64,000 nt of DNA from positions 1,804,209 through 1,868,208 of the forward strand of contig KL647311.1 of assembly GCA_000727475.1 (NCBI GenBank), in the 5' to 3' direction. Position 1 is the stretch's first letter. Every line of letters starts with the position of its first letter. Below, piece by piece: positions 1 through 11,800 of the stretch. Made by a program: the position numbers and the translations under genes. Below the pieces are notes generated by a model that was not told the DNA's origin, did no database searches, and was given only the letters and a program-made list of their open reading frames with translations. The stretch is from Sarcocystis neurona. Lineage: Eukaryota > Apicomplexa > Conoidasida > Eucoccidiorida > Sarcocystidae.

Positions 1-3000
1 GAGACCCGCGTGCTATGCCTGCTGCTCCTGACGCACAGGTTCAGTAAATACGTCTTCGAAGCAGACGTAAATCTGTTCGTTAAAGTGTTGATGAAGTTGA
101 CGTAAGACGGAGCGGCGGCTGCAGCGCGAGGGCGTCTACCAGAGACACCTCCCGCCAGACCCTCCACGAGCAGCGGCTCAAGAGCATGAGGCACCAATAC
201 ATGTATGTCTACGCACATATGTGGATAGAGTAATAGAGAAACGAATACAAGAGTGTACAGACAATAAATATGTGGAAGTGGATGGATGCAGGAGCAGCAG
301 TAACAGCTACAGCAGCAGTAGTGGCTACAGCTACAGCAGCAGTTGGAGCTGCACCTACAGCAGGAACCGCAGCAGTCGTAGCAGCAGTAACAGCAGCACA
401 GCAGGTGCGACAGAAGCAGCAGCCGCAGGGATAGAATCAGCACCAATGGGGAAATACGGGTAGAGTCACAAGCAGGTGAAGCAGTGACAGCAGTGTAGTG
501 GCAACAGCATTCACCAACGGGGTCACCGATTTAACAGCCGCAGAACCGCAAGACAGCGGTGCACAAGCAGCAGCAGAGCAGCAACGGCATCATGAGCCCT
601 CCGATGGAGTACAGCAAATCGCAGCAGCAAGAGAGCACCACCAGCGACGTACGAGCAGAGTTGTAGAAGGAGCGGAGCAACAACTGCAGCAGAAGTGGAA
701 GTAGTCTACTGAACTAGGGCCCCGTAACAATCTTTTCCGTTTTTTCCTCCTCCAAAGAGAGGAGAGAATTTTTTTTTAACGCAGGAGCTTGTCTTGCCTC
801 CCTCCTTCTGGAGTCAAATGCAAAATTACGTCCTACATCGCAGTCGCACATGCACCGCTGACAGGTGGTACCGTTGCACCTGCTTTTATTGCTGCGGCTG
901 TAGCTGCTTTTTTTGGTGTTGCTGCTTTTGCTCTTTCTTCTCGTAAGAGTGCTGTAGCTAACTTTTGACCTGCTGCTTCTTGTGCAGCCCTTAGTTACTG
1001 CTGCTGCTGCGGCAGCTGCTTCTTTCGTTTTGGTGTGCTACGTCTCCCGTCATCGGCCACAGCAGCAAGAAGAATTTCCACAACAGCAGGAGCAGCGCCA
1101 GCAGCAGAAGGAGCAGCAGCAGATTTGAAAGGGGAGCAGGAACTACATAACTAGAAGTTCTGAAAACAGTTATGCAAACAGCGGAGGCAGTCCTTGAAGC
1201 TGCTACAACAGCGGCAGCAGCAGCAGCATGAGTGGAGGAAGGAACAGCAGGAGCAGCAGCAAAAATAGAAGTGCAGTACAGACCTAGGAGCAGTGGAAGC
1301 AAAGGCAACAACAGTGTGGAAGCTGCAACAGCAGCAGGGAGAACTGCTGGAGCGGCAGCAATACCGGCACGTGTACACCCAGCAGCACCCGCAGAGTTCA
1401 ACCTGCGGCAGAAGCAGCCAGATTAGTGCGACGTGTAGCAGCAGCAGCAGCGTTGTCACTTGGTGCCACAACAACAGCGACAGCACCAGGGGAAGCAGCA
1501 CAAGCAGCAACACGGAGAAGCATAACAGCAGCAGGAGGTGGAGGAGTGGCACCTGCGGTTGCCGCTGGTGCGGCACCTGCGGCTGCAGCAGGAGCGGTAG
1601 CTGCCGCTGCAGCAGGAGCTGTACCTGCGGCTGCCTGCAGTATTGGAGGCTGCAGCAAGGGAGCAGGAATGGCTTCCGTGCACATAAGGATATAGAACTA
1701 GAAGCAGGGGCAGGAGGGTCGAGACGGCAGTAGCAGCGGCAGCGATGTGAGGGGCTGCTAACTAGCAGCGGGGGCAACAGCTGCAGCAAGATTATCACTG
1801 AAGGTGGACACAGCAGCAGTAGCAGGGACGACAGGAGTGATATTTAAACGGGCAGCACAACAGCAGCGTCAGGAGCATGCGCAACAGCAGTTTGGAGCGC
1901 ACGGGAACAGCATTGCCAGCAAGGTGGGCAAGTGTAGAATAAGCAGCAACACCAGCAGACGCGCAACAACAACAACGGTAGCGAGCGTTGAGAAGAAGCT
2001 TCAGAAAAGCAGCCAACAGCAGAAGAAGCAAGAGCAGCATCACTGATATGAGAGGCAGCAAGACCTCTTTTTTTTTTAATAGAAGCAGCAGCGACACTTG
2101 AAGAAGAAGAAGCGCCAGCAGCAGCACTTTCTGAAGCGCCCGCAGCAGCAGCATGGGGAGTGCAGTGAAAGGAGGTGGCGAAAGCAGCAGGACCTCTGGC
2201 AGCAGCAGCACCAGCACCAGCAGATTCATTTCCTCAAGAAGGATCAGCAGACGACCCGGTACTGCAGCTAGAGAGCAATAGTCAAGAAGGCGGAAGAGGG
2301 AGAAAGGAATCGCAGTAATTCTGTGATACAGTTGGCAGGGAAAAGGAAGGACGGAAAGGACGAAAAGGAGAAGGACGAGAAGAGGAGAAGGGCAAAGTGA
2401 CAGAGGAGATAAAGAGCCAGATGAAGAAAAAGAACGAGAAAAAGGAGAAAGAGTAGCCGCAGCGCGCGCTGCAGCTGCAGCCGCAGAAGCAGCGCGAGAG
2501 AAAACAGCAGAAGTCTAAAAAGCATGGACGCTGCCCTTTGGGAGAATAAGAGAGGAGAATGTCGATTGCAGCAGCAGCAGCAGCACTGGCGTGAAGACGG
2601 GCAGAGGCAGGAACAGCAGCGGCAGCATTACGGACAGCAGCCACAGCAGCACGTGCAGCAGAAGAAACAGCAGCAGCAGCAGCAAAATGGGAAGGGCAGG
2701 AGAAGCAGGACGGAAAAAGAAGAAGAAGAGGAAGCGTGCGGGAAACAGCAGCTCCTGGTACCCCAACTGCAACAGCAGACGCAAGGGCAACAGCTGCACG
2801 TGAACCAAAGGCTACTACCGCAGCAGGAGCAGCGGCGGTGGTGGGTGCAGCAGCAGCAGCACTTGTGGCCGTCGCAGCAGCAGCACCAGCGAAAGCAAGA
2901 GCAGGAGGAAGAAAAGCCGAAGCCCTGCCCTTGCGACTGTACAACGTTTTTTTGTGGACGAAGATGGAGTGGAAGAAGTCGAGGAGAGAAAAGAGTAGAA

Positions 3001-4060
3001 AAGAGCGTCCGTTTCGCGAGCAGCTCGTGGAGACCAGATGTACGCGTTCTTCAAATGACAACAGCAGCTTCTACGCAGCCGCTGCTGTTGCATCTGCCGT
3101 CGGAGCAGCCACTGCAGAAATCGGACTTGTTGCGCGTCCTGTGGCACTCGTCCCTGTCGCTGCTGCAGCTGATCTGGACGTTCTGCTGCTCTCTTTCTGC
3201 TGCTGCTGCTCTTCCTTCTCTGTCTTGTCTAACTCTACGCTCTTTGAACAAACGTGCAGGCTTCACTCTGTGCCCCTCGCGCCTCTTCGGTAATGCAGGT
3301 GCTGGTGCTTCTGCTGACAAAGCTGCAGCTGCAGGCGTCCCCGCTGCTGGTGCGGCGGGTTGTGCTGCCGCACCTCGTCCTGCTGCTGCCGCTGCTGCCC
3401 CGGGTGCGAGTCGCGCAGATTCTTTTTGCCTATCGGGTGATGGCAGTGCTACTGCTGCGGCTGTGGCGTCGTCGTCTGCTGGTGCTCCGTCTTTTTTTCG
3501 TGACGCGTCTTCTTCCGTTACTGCTGCGGCAGCGACACCTTCGCGTTCAGCTGCTCCTGCTGCTTGTGCCTCTGCTACAGCATGCGCAGACTCCACAAGC
3601 CCTCGCGGCGAGAGCGCGCACCGCAGTGGCTCTTTGGTGCTGCTGCTGTTGCTTGCATGCGCCATGGCGGCTTTTTTGCTGCTGCTGAAGCCTCCGACTG
3701 TCCAGAAGCCGCGGAGGCCCGCGTTGCCGCCGTTTGGGCAGGTAATACATGCAGGCGGGGGCCGGCCGCGTCTTCACATGCGGCACCTTCAGCTCCCACA
3801 GCGACGGCAGCAGCAGCAGAGCACCAGCAACAGCAGTGACGCTGCATGAAGGAAAATGGGCAGCAGCGCAGCAGCAGGGGCAGCAACAGTAGCAGCAAAA
3901 CACCGACAGAAGCAGCAGCGGGAGATCGGCAGAACTGCGTTCAAACGTACAGCAATTACGGCAGCTGCAACAAAGTAGCAGCAGGACTGCCAGCAGCGTC
4001 TGCAGCCAACGCAACAGCAGCAGCAGAAGAGCGGAAGCGTACGCAGCACACGCCAAACCC
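1..4060. repeat. CAG/CTG trinucleotide-rich block
   Basis: The interval is dominated by short interrupted CAG runs on the plus strand (about 280-680, 1060-2250, 2560-2900, 3790-4060) and by CTG runs on the plus strand (about 870-1010 and 3080-3690). Frames on both strands are open for hundreds of codons and read as poly-Ala, Gln, Ser, Cys or Leu depending on frame, as expected of the repeat itself. In Eimeria such tracts do lie inside real exons, so a repeat-bearing gene could be hidden here. No conserved domain, start context or splice pattern stands out, so no gene is called. Confidence 0.85.
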
Positions 4061-4094
4061 AGCAGTCGCATGTTTGTGTGTTTAGACGAAGATA

Positions 4095-4240
4095 TACATG
4101 CCTTTTCATATAAGTCATCGACATATGTATATATATATGTTGTCTGCAGTGTATTATATATATATATCTGCACTGTTTGTAGTCATATATATATATTTAT
4201 ATGTATGTATATATATATATATGTGCAGCGTATCATACGC
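4095..4240. repeat. TA/TATG simple-repeat block
   Basis: Alternating TA runs and ATGT units follow directly on the CAG block. No coding signal is visible. From 4240 to 4780 the sequence is mixed TG-rich DNA in which I see no gene. Confidence 0.8.
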
Positions 4241-4784
4241 GGAGAAAGAAATACACTAGTGTGCGTGTGTGAGAAACACAGGCACCTCTTCGAATGAATA
4301 GTAGTCAGGAGGTATCTGCAGTCTGTAGTTGAAGCAGGAGATAGACAAGTGCGTACTTCTGTGAGAAACATCCGCACCTATTTGTATAAAAAATATTAAA
4401 TGATATATGTGCGCAGTCCTGAGGTGGATAAAAAGGCAGGGGTGTGTGTTGTTGGGGTGCCTGTATACAAGTGCGTGTGTGTTGCTGGGGATGGTAGTGC
4501 GGCTTTTCCATACATATGTGCCATGACGTCTTGTCTTGCATGTACCTGGATGCATTTGTAGGTTTGTGTACACCTCGTAACGCTGTTGCCGAAGAGGCAG
4601 GGCTGCGAGTGTCTGCGGGGGTTGGCCAGCTGCGTTTTCGCCGGTTTGCTGGCATCTCACTAGAAGTGGTATTCCTCTGTTCTTAACGTGCGTCTTCTCC
4701 TTTGCTGAGAAAGTGTGTCTTTTTGACGCGTTCTGAGATAAATTGGGGCTTTTCTGGGTATTGTACAGTGCAAGCGCCCTCTGC

Positions 4785-5075
4785 TGTGGTGTACGTACAC
4801 CGCATTCCTTCGGCACCCGTTGTTACCCTTGTCTGGTGTGTGTACACCGTAGCTTCTCCGAGTGCGTGTACATGTCTTAGCATGTACACCCTGTTTCTCC
4901 TCTCCTGCGGTGTATATACACTGAGCCCGTCCCCTTGTGTACACGGCACTTTCTTCTAGCCGGCCGTACGTACGCCGTGCTGTTCCCGGATGTGTGCGCA
5001 TCACAAGCCGCCTGCCCTTGTGGGGATGTACACGCGCATTCCCTCTGTCAGAGTGTACGTACACCGCGGCCGTCC
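4785..5075. repeat. Degenerate GTACAC-type minisatellite
   Basis: Palindromic words related to TGTACA/GTACAC/GTACGTAC recur about every 25-30 bases (near 4791, 4843, 4871, 4884, 4914, 4939, 4968, 5028 and 5054). They are separated by short C/T-rich spacers with words such as CCTTGT and CTGCGGT. This looks like a decayed tandem minisatellite. Open frames across it on both strands alternate Val/Tyr/Thr and are shadows of the repeat. Confidence 0.6.
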
Positions 5076-5234
5076 TGTTCGCGCGTGTGGACGGCATGTG
5101 GACGGCTCACGTTTCCTCTGCTGGCGTACAAAAACAATACACTGCGGTAGTGTCATTTTGTACAGCTGATTTACTGTTCTGGTCTACGAACGCCGCATGC
5201 CACCAGGGCTGCTCGAAAGATTCGAGTGTTTCAC

Positions 5235-5745
5235 GACGATTGTTACATAAGCTGCTCCTGCTGTTCTGTGAAGCAGCAACAGCTGCTGCTTCTCCTCTGC
5301 TGCTGCTGCTGCGCCTATTCAACTGCTGCTGGTTATCCTGTGCTGCTGCTGGTTCTACCCTGCTGCTGCTGTTCTCCTCTGCTGCTGCTTCATCTCTGCT
5401 GCTGCTGCCTCTTCTTTCCTGTGCCGCAGCTGTTATTCCTGTGCTGCTGGCCCAGTCAGCTGCCGCGTGTACGTGCTCGCGTGTGTTGCTGTTGAAGAGG
5501 AAGAGGCGGAATACGAGAAGAGCAAGAAGAAGAAGAGAGGCCGCACATTTTCTCTTTGGTTCCGCCGCTGCGTCGCCTTCTCTCTCGTGCATTTGTGCAG
5601 CTTCGGCAAGCAGTCGCACGGCTTATACGGGAGCCGCAGCAGGAGCGGGAGGAGCAGCGGCAGCTGCTGAAGCCCCAGGAGGAAAAGTCGCAGCAGCAGT
5701 ACCAACAGCAGCAACAACAGCTACAGCAGCGGCAAGAGGGGAGGT
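5235..5745. repeat. CTG block switching to CAG
   Basis: CTG units dominate the plus strand at about 5235-5470. A purine-rich AAGAAG/GAGGAA stretch follows at about 5495-5540, then CAG units at about 5630-5745. The strand of the repeat inverts within 500 bases. The flank from 5750 to 8880 holds C/T-rich DNA and TG/TATG microsatellites, with no gene I can support. Confidence 0.75.
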
Positions 5746-6689
5746 CGGGGACGCTCCCTGACTGTCGCGGCAGACGAGCGAAGGCAAAAGGAAGAGGCGG
5801 GTTTTTTTTCGTCGCATTCCTGCTGCTTCTTCCCATTCTCATTTGCTGCTTTCAATTTTCCCAGCGTGTTGTCGAAGGTAATCATTCCCGCCGCCGTGGC
5901 TGCTGCTGCCGTCTTCTCTGTTGGCGTTTCTCCACGCGTTTGAATATTAGAACGCGCAGGTCAACGTTTTCTTCTCACAACAGAAGTATATCGGAGGGTC
6001 CACCACCTCGTCTTCTGCAAGGGGAACTGTTTCTGTTTTCCCGTCCCACATGCATATGCCTGTATCTTGCATGCCTCCACCCCCACCCACCACACCCACA
6101 TATGTGCACGTGCGTGCCTTCCTGCGTTTGCGGCGTCGTTTTTTGCCGGATACGAGGAGTCCGCAGCTGCTGACAAACTTTTTCGCTTCTTCGGACACCG
6201 TCGACCTGGCGCGGTGCCTGCAGGAGTGTGCGAATTATTATCTTTCTTCTCCGGAAGGGGGTCCACTCCTTGTCTAAAAGACGTGCTGTATGTACACCGA
6301 GACACGTATCACCGACAGAGAGAAGAAAATTACGGAGGGTATGAATATCGAAAATATATATATAGGGAAAGAGATGTCCTTCAAGGCTGCTAAATATGTC
6401 TGTATCTGTTGTGTGTGTTTGTGTGTGTATTTGAAAAGAAACAGAGACAGAGACACGTCCGTCTTATCAAATGAACGTTGCTTGATAATCGTCAACAAGA
6501 AAACAAAATAATAAAGACGCAACATACACGTGCACCCGTCTCTATGCACCCCTCCTCTGTATTAGGGAAGAATACACTGTCCCTGGTAGAAAGTCCGCGG
6601 CGACCACCCGTGGGGAGGAACTGTCTCTACGCGTGGGCTAGCGCATGCACAGACATGCACCAGAGAGAGACTCGAACAGGTCTTTAAAG

Positions 6690-7700
6690 TCTGAAAAAAG
6701 GTGTGCTTCTGGATTCATCTACATATTCACGTACGTATGTATTTATCTACTTAGATCTATCTATACATCCACGTACCGATACAGCACGTACATACATGTA
6801 CTGTTCTATGTACGTATGTATGTACGTGTATGGATATAAGGATGTTTCCGTATGGATGTGTGTATGTATACGTATACGTCTATGTGTATGGATGTATATA
6901 TGTGTCCGAATGTATAAATGTGTCTACGTGCCTTCTGCTGGCAAGTGGTACTTCCGCGTGAGAGGGCTCCACCGCTTCTGCCCTGCTGGCACTTCCCGTC
7001 TCCGTCTCCACGTCTTTTTCGTCCTCCTTCTGAGGCTTCCCCTCGCCCGTGCCTTTCCGGACTTCCCCCGTCTTTTCTTCGGTTTCGCAGGTCCCCTCTG
7101 TCTGTCTCACTTTGCCCTCCTTCTCGCTTTTTTCTCCCCTTGCGCTCGGCGTATATACGGGACGTCCTGTCTTTGTCCAGAGACGCTGCGGCTGTGGGCG
7201 AAGTCCCGGGGCGCCGCAGATGCATTCCACATGCATTTCTGCGTCTGCCTGGCTCCCCGTCCGCGTGCCAGTATTTGTGTATATGTGTGTGTATATGTGT
7301 CAGAGTGGACGTCTGCCTGTAGCATGCGGGGGCCTGCGGCCTAGACAGCGTCTTCCGTGCGCGTCTTCGAAATTAAAAATCTGCACTACACGTCGTGTTG
7401 CCTTCCGTGTGAATTCGTCTACACACACATACACACAGGTGTTTATACGTATATAGAGAGAGGGAATTTTTCTTTCTATGTCTCTCTGTCTCGGACTTTA
7501 TACACGTATACATATATACGTATATGTGTACAGGTTGCTGTTCCTGTCCCTGGCCTTCTACGTCTGTATGTGTAGGGCGTCTTTCTTTTTCCGTCCATCC
7601 ACATGGATACACATGTGTGTATACGCACACCTGCATACGTGTTCACCTTCTTTTCCTCTCTGGCTTCCTACATATGTGTGTGGGTATATATCCGGAACCC
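6690..7700. repeat. TATG/TACG and CT-rich tracts
   Basis: Phased TATG, TACG and TGTA units (about 6715-6930 and 7260-7300) flank a strongly pyrimidine-rich plus strand (about 6960-7150). TG/TA repeats resume at about 7420-7690. Overlapping frames rich in Tyr/Val/Cys/Ile come from the repeats. No gene seen. Confidence 0.7.
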
Positions 7701-8879
7701 TTTTCGTCTTTGTGTTCCTCTCTCTCTCTGTGTGCTATGCGCGCACGGCTGGTGCCTGCAATTCTCTCCGTTGTCTTTTTTGTCTCTTCGGCTCCTGTCC
7801 GAGGCTGCGCGCACTCGATGCTGCGTCATTTCGCCAGAGACGCGAAGAGAGACGGATATACGGCGTCTATACTCTTCCTCACCCGCTCTCCCTCTCTGCG
7901 TATGTGTTTCTGAGTGTGCACGTGTGTGTGAACAAGAACCTGCACGTAAAAACACGCCTGGATTTCTGGCCGCTAGCACACAAACCTGTGCCGGCCACAA
8001 TCTTTCTGTCCGTCTCTCTATATGTATGCGGGTTTGAACCGGGAATAATATACGTGTGTGTCTCTGTAAAGCGTATCTCGTCATGGGTGTAGAGTAGCCG
8101 CGTGTGTATATTTGTTTCCCTGTTGAGGACAAATCCGTCCCTTTTCTCTGGTGAAAGCACGGGAATTTCCGTCCTATCTGTCTCAGCAAACGTCTTCGTG
8201 TCTTCTGCTTTTCGAGGAGAGACGAAAAGATAACAGGACGGGGGGGGGAAGGGACGTGCGAACTTCCGCAGATTCTTTCGACAAAGGCCCGCGTTTTCGT
8301 GTGTCTGCAGGCTCTCTTGTGTATACCCGTGTACATGTATATATGTGCTTTCCGAGTCTTAAACTTTTTCAGCATTTTGGTTGGGTTTTTGTCCGCGGTT
8401 GTTGCGCCTGTCTTCTCAAAGACTTGTCCCAAGGAACGGCTGTTTGCTGATGCAGCAGGCCAGCAGCGGGGAGGACGCATTATCTGCTAAGTGTACGTGT
8501 ACGCCGAGTTTTTCTCTCTTTCGTGTGTGTGGTCTCAAAGAAGGCCCTGTTTTGACCACCTTTGTATGTCCTGTCTCATGTCTGCTTTTTTGAGCGAATC
8601 CCTTCTCTTCCGTCTTCTTCTTCTTCAGCCGTCTCGTCTCTGCTCTTCCCGGTCCGTCCGTATCTTCACTTGGTCTCCTTCTTCATCCTTTTCTTCTTCT
8701 GTCCTTTTTCGCGTCCTTTTCGCTCTCCCCCCCGTCGTTCACGTCTTTCTGTTCTTCTTCCTCGTCGCTTGTCAACATCTTATCTTTAGCAACATGAATT
8801 GTTTTCCTTCTCCATCTCTGTGGGCTGCTGCTGCGTGTATGAACATGTGTGTCTTCGTCTGTGACTGCAGGCAGTGAAG

Positions 8880-11800
8880 CATCACAAGCGTCCAAGGGTT
8901 CTTCTTCCCTTATTTTTGCCTGCGTCGAGATTCCTTTATCTCGAACCTTCCTTTTTCTGCTCCTTCCTTTCTTCTTGCTTCTCCCTCTCTTCTTCGCTCG
9001 CTGCTGCCGTTGCTGCTCCTGCAGCTGCGGCTGGCCCTGTTACTGCTTGTGTTGCGCTGGTGTTGGTGCTCCTGCTATTGCTGCTCCTTGCATTGCTGCT
9101 GCTGCTGGCGACGCCATTACTGCCGCTGTTGTTGCAGCTGCTGCAGGCGCGCAGCTGCTGCTGCTGGTGCTTCTACCTGCATTGCTGCTGTTGCAGCTGC
9201 TACTGCTGCTGGCCGTGTGGCTGCTGCTGTTGTGTGTACTTGTCTAGAGAGGCTTCTGTGCGTCGAAGGACTGGGCGTTCAGCTGGAGCGTCGGCGCCAA
9301 TGGGGAGGAGTCGAGAGGGAATTTATCGATGCTTCACGAGTCTCTGACATCCTCATCAATGAAGTACGTTTCCTATAGAAAGACAGTGACACCCTTCTTG
9401 CTTTTCGTTCCTTTCTATGTGAAGACGCGCACACACATACACATACACAGAAGTGGAGAAGATACATGTGTGCAGAGCTTCAGATACGTATATATGTATG
9501 TGTCTTCGCTGCGTGGTTGTCTGCATACACTTGTGGGCTTTAGATAAATATGAAGTTTCAAGGGAAGTCAGTATTTGTCTCTGTCTCTATATACACACGT
9601 ACATACGTATATATGTATTATATATATATGTGTGTATATGTGTCTGGCCTATGTCTCTTGTGTCCCTCTCTGTATCGACGCGTATACGTATATATGTGTA
9701 CTATTCTCCCTTTCTGTATCTATCCATATAGAGATAGAAGTGGATAGTTAAGATTAATGGAGATAGATGCATCCATATATATAGGTAGGTATAGATATAC
9801 GCATAGATAGATAGATATAGATAGATAGATATAGGTTGATAGATGTGACACATACATGGATACTTACATGCCTACATACATATATATGTAAATGCGTCTG
9901 TGTATGTGTATGTATATATATGTATATACGTATAAGATTACGGGTTATAGATGAACACGAGAAAGTCGGGAGAAGTCATATTTTCTATACCTGTGCAGCA
10001 CGTCCTCTCTCTATATATATATATGTACAGTTCCACATACACAAATGTATATATATGTATATATGTGTATGGATGAACTCTCACCGATATAAAAAAAGGC
10101 TCACACGCATGAATGGGTAAACATGTGTCTACGAATTTTTGTGTGTGGGTCTATATACACGCAAATTTGTATGTACTGACGCATACATACATATATATAT
10201 ATATGGAAATGTAGTCGAGGACGTGACGCATATATATATATATGTGTATATGTATAGCTACAGATATTCATATGTACAGAGCATGTGTGTGTGTGTGTGT
10301 GAAAGCAATAGGTATGTTGTGTACGTCTGTGTATATGTATATGTGTGTGTGTGTGTACGTAGTGCAAGGTATGATACAGCTTGAAGCATATAACCCGTCT
10401 TTTTTCTCTTTTTCTTCCCATCTCTCTTTTTCTTCCTTTTTCTCTTCTTCGTGCCTCCTCTTTTTTCCTTCCCGTCTCCCTCTGTGTGTCTTCCCGTTGC
10501 CGGCTGCTGCTGTTTTTGTTGGTCTCCTGGTCTTCCTCACTTTTCGTCCTCTCCTCCTCTCTGCGCTTCTCCTCTTCGTCTCTTTTTTGGCGTTGGCCCC
10601 TTTTTCTCAGTCTGGGTTTTCTCTTCGGTGTGCGGTGCTTCTTTTGTGTGTGTGTGCGTGTGTGTTGGTGAAAATCGTCGGGGTCCCTGTGTTGGTGCAC
10701 ACACGTGTGTGCGTTGACTTTTTTGTTTCTTCTGCCCAGGGCTTTCGAATGTGGGACGCGATCTTCTACGTTGGGATTGTGGTGAACGATCTTCCCGTCC
10801 TTTTTGTCCCGTTCAAAGTAAGAGCAGTCGCCGCGTCCCACCACCAGCCCCTGCCGCAGCTTCTGCAACAGCAGCACCTTCGCATCGCGTGCAACTTGCG
10901 ACCAGCAGCAGACCAACACAAGGAGCACAGTTCATGCGTCAACGGCGCAGCGCCGTATCCGTCCACACTACAACAAATGTATGTGTACATATATCTGAGT
11001 ATCTGTATATATCTGTATATATGTCTGTATGTGCATATGTACCTATTTCCCTTCCACCCCACAACGTGTATATATGTATGTATATATCTATATGTGTGTG
11101 GATATCTAACTCTATATGTGTGTATATGTGTGTGTATATGTGCTGATGTCCAAGTGGTTTTCCTTTTCGCAGGGAAATCTGTTTGTGATGAACGGGGGCG
11201 CTTTTTGCCGGTCCGCAGTCTTTTTTCCTTTTTCGTACTTTCCTTGTTGTGTGAGTTAAATCGGATAGATACGCACGGCTTTGTTTAGTACCAGTAGACA
11301 GACCGTTTGCTGCGCGGTGTCCGCATGTGAACGACACCAAGGCACACGCGTCTCTACAGCAACAGCAGGAGCAGCAGAAGCAGCAACAGTAGCAACAAGG
11401 GCAGCAGTAGCCACAGCAGCAGCAGTAACAGCAATGGCAGCAGAAGATGCAGCAGCAGCTGCAGCAGTAACGACAGAGGCAGGAGTGGCGGCAGCAGTAC
11501 CAGCAGTAGCAGCAGCAGCAAGTGTAGCAGCCGCAATAACAGCGCAATATATCAAGACAGAAGAAGCACTGCTGGCGGTGAAGCCGCTGCTGCTGCAGGA
11601 AGGGGAGGAGAAGGGGGAAGTAGAAGCAAGTAATTTAAATGGAGGAAGGCACGTCACACTAGTTGGGAAATTGCCTGTCCCGTACCCCAGGAAGTTTGTG
11701 TATATCTCCACAGAGGAAGAGGGGCATTTTTTCGGTCGTTCGCGAGGAAGAAGAAAACTTCCGCTCGAAAAGCTTGCAGAAGAAGAAAAAGAGGAGTATA

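Noticed and set aside
2282..3061. 259-codon minus-strand ORF
   Set aside because: Ala/Ser/Cys-rich shadow of the same trinucleotide tracts; no start context or domain.
2524..3849. 441-codon plus-strand ORF starting at ATG
   Set aside because: It reads poly-Gln, then Leu, then Ala as the CAG/CTG tract changes phase and strand. Long frames are open on the opposite strand as well, and no non-repeat domain is present.
10242..11288. 348-codon plus-strand ORF
   Set aside because: It runs through TG repeats, a pyrimidine tract and splice sites. Only 10740-10817 within it is a supported exon (PIG-H).
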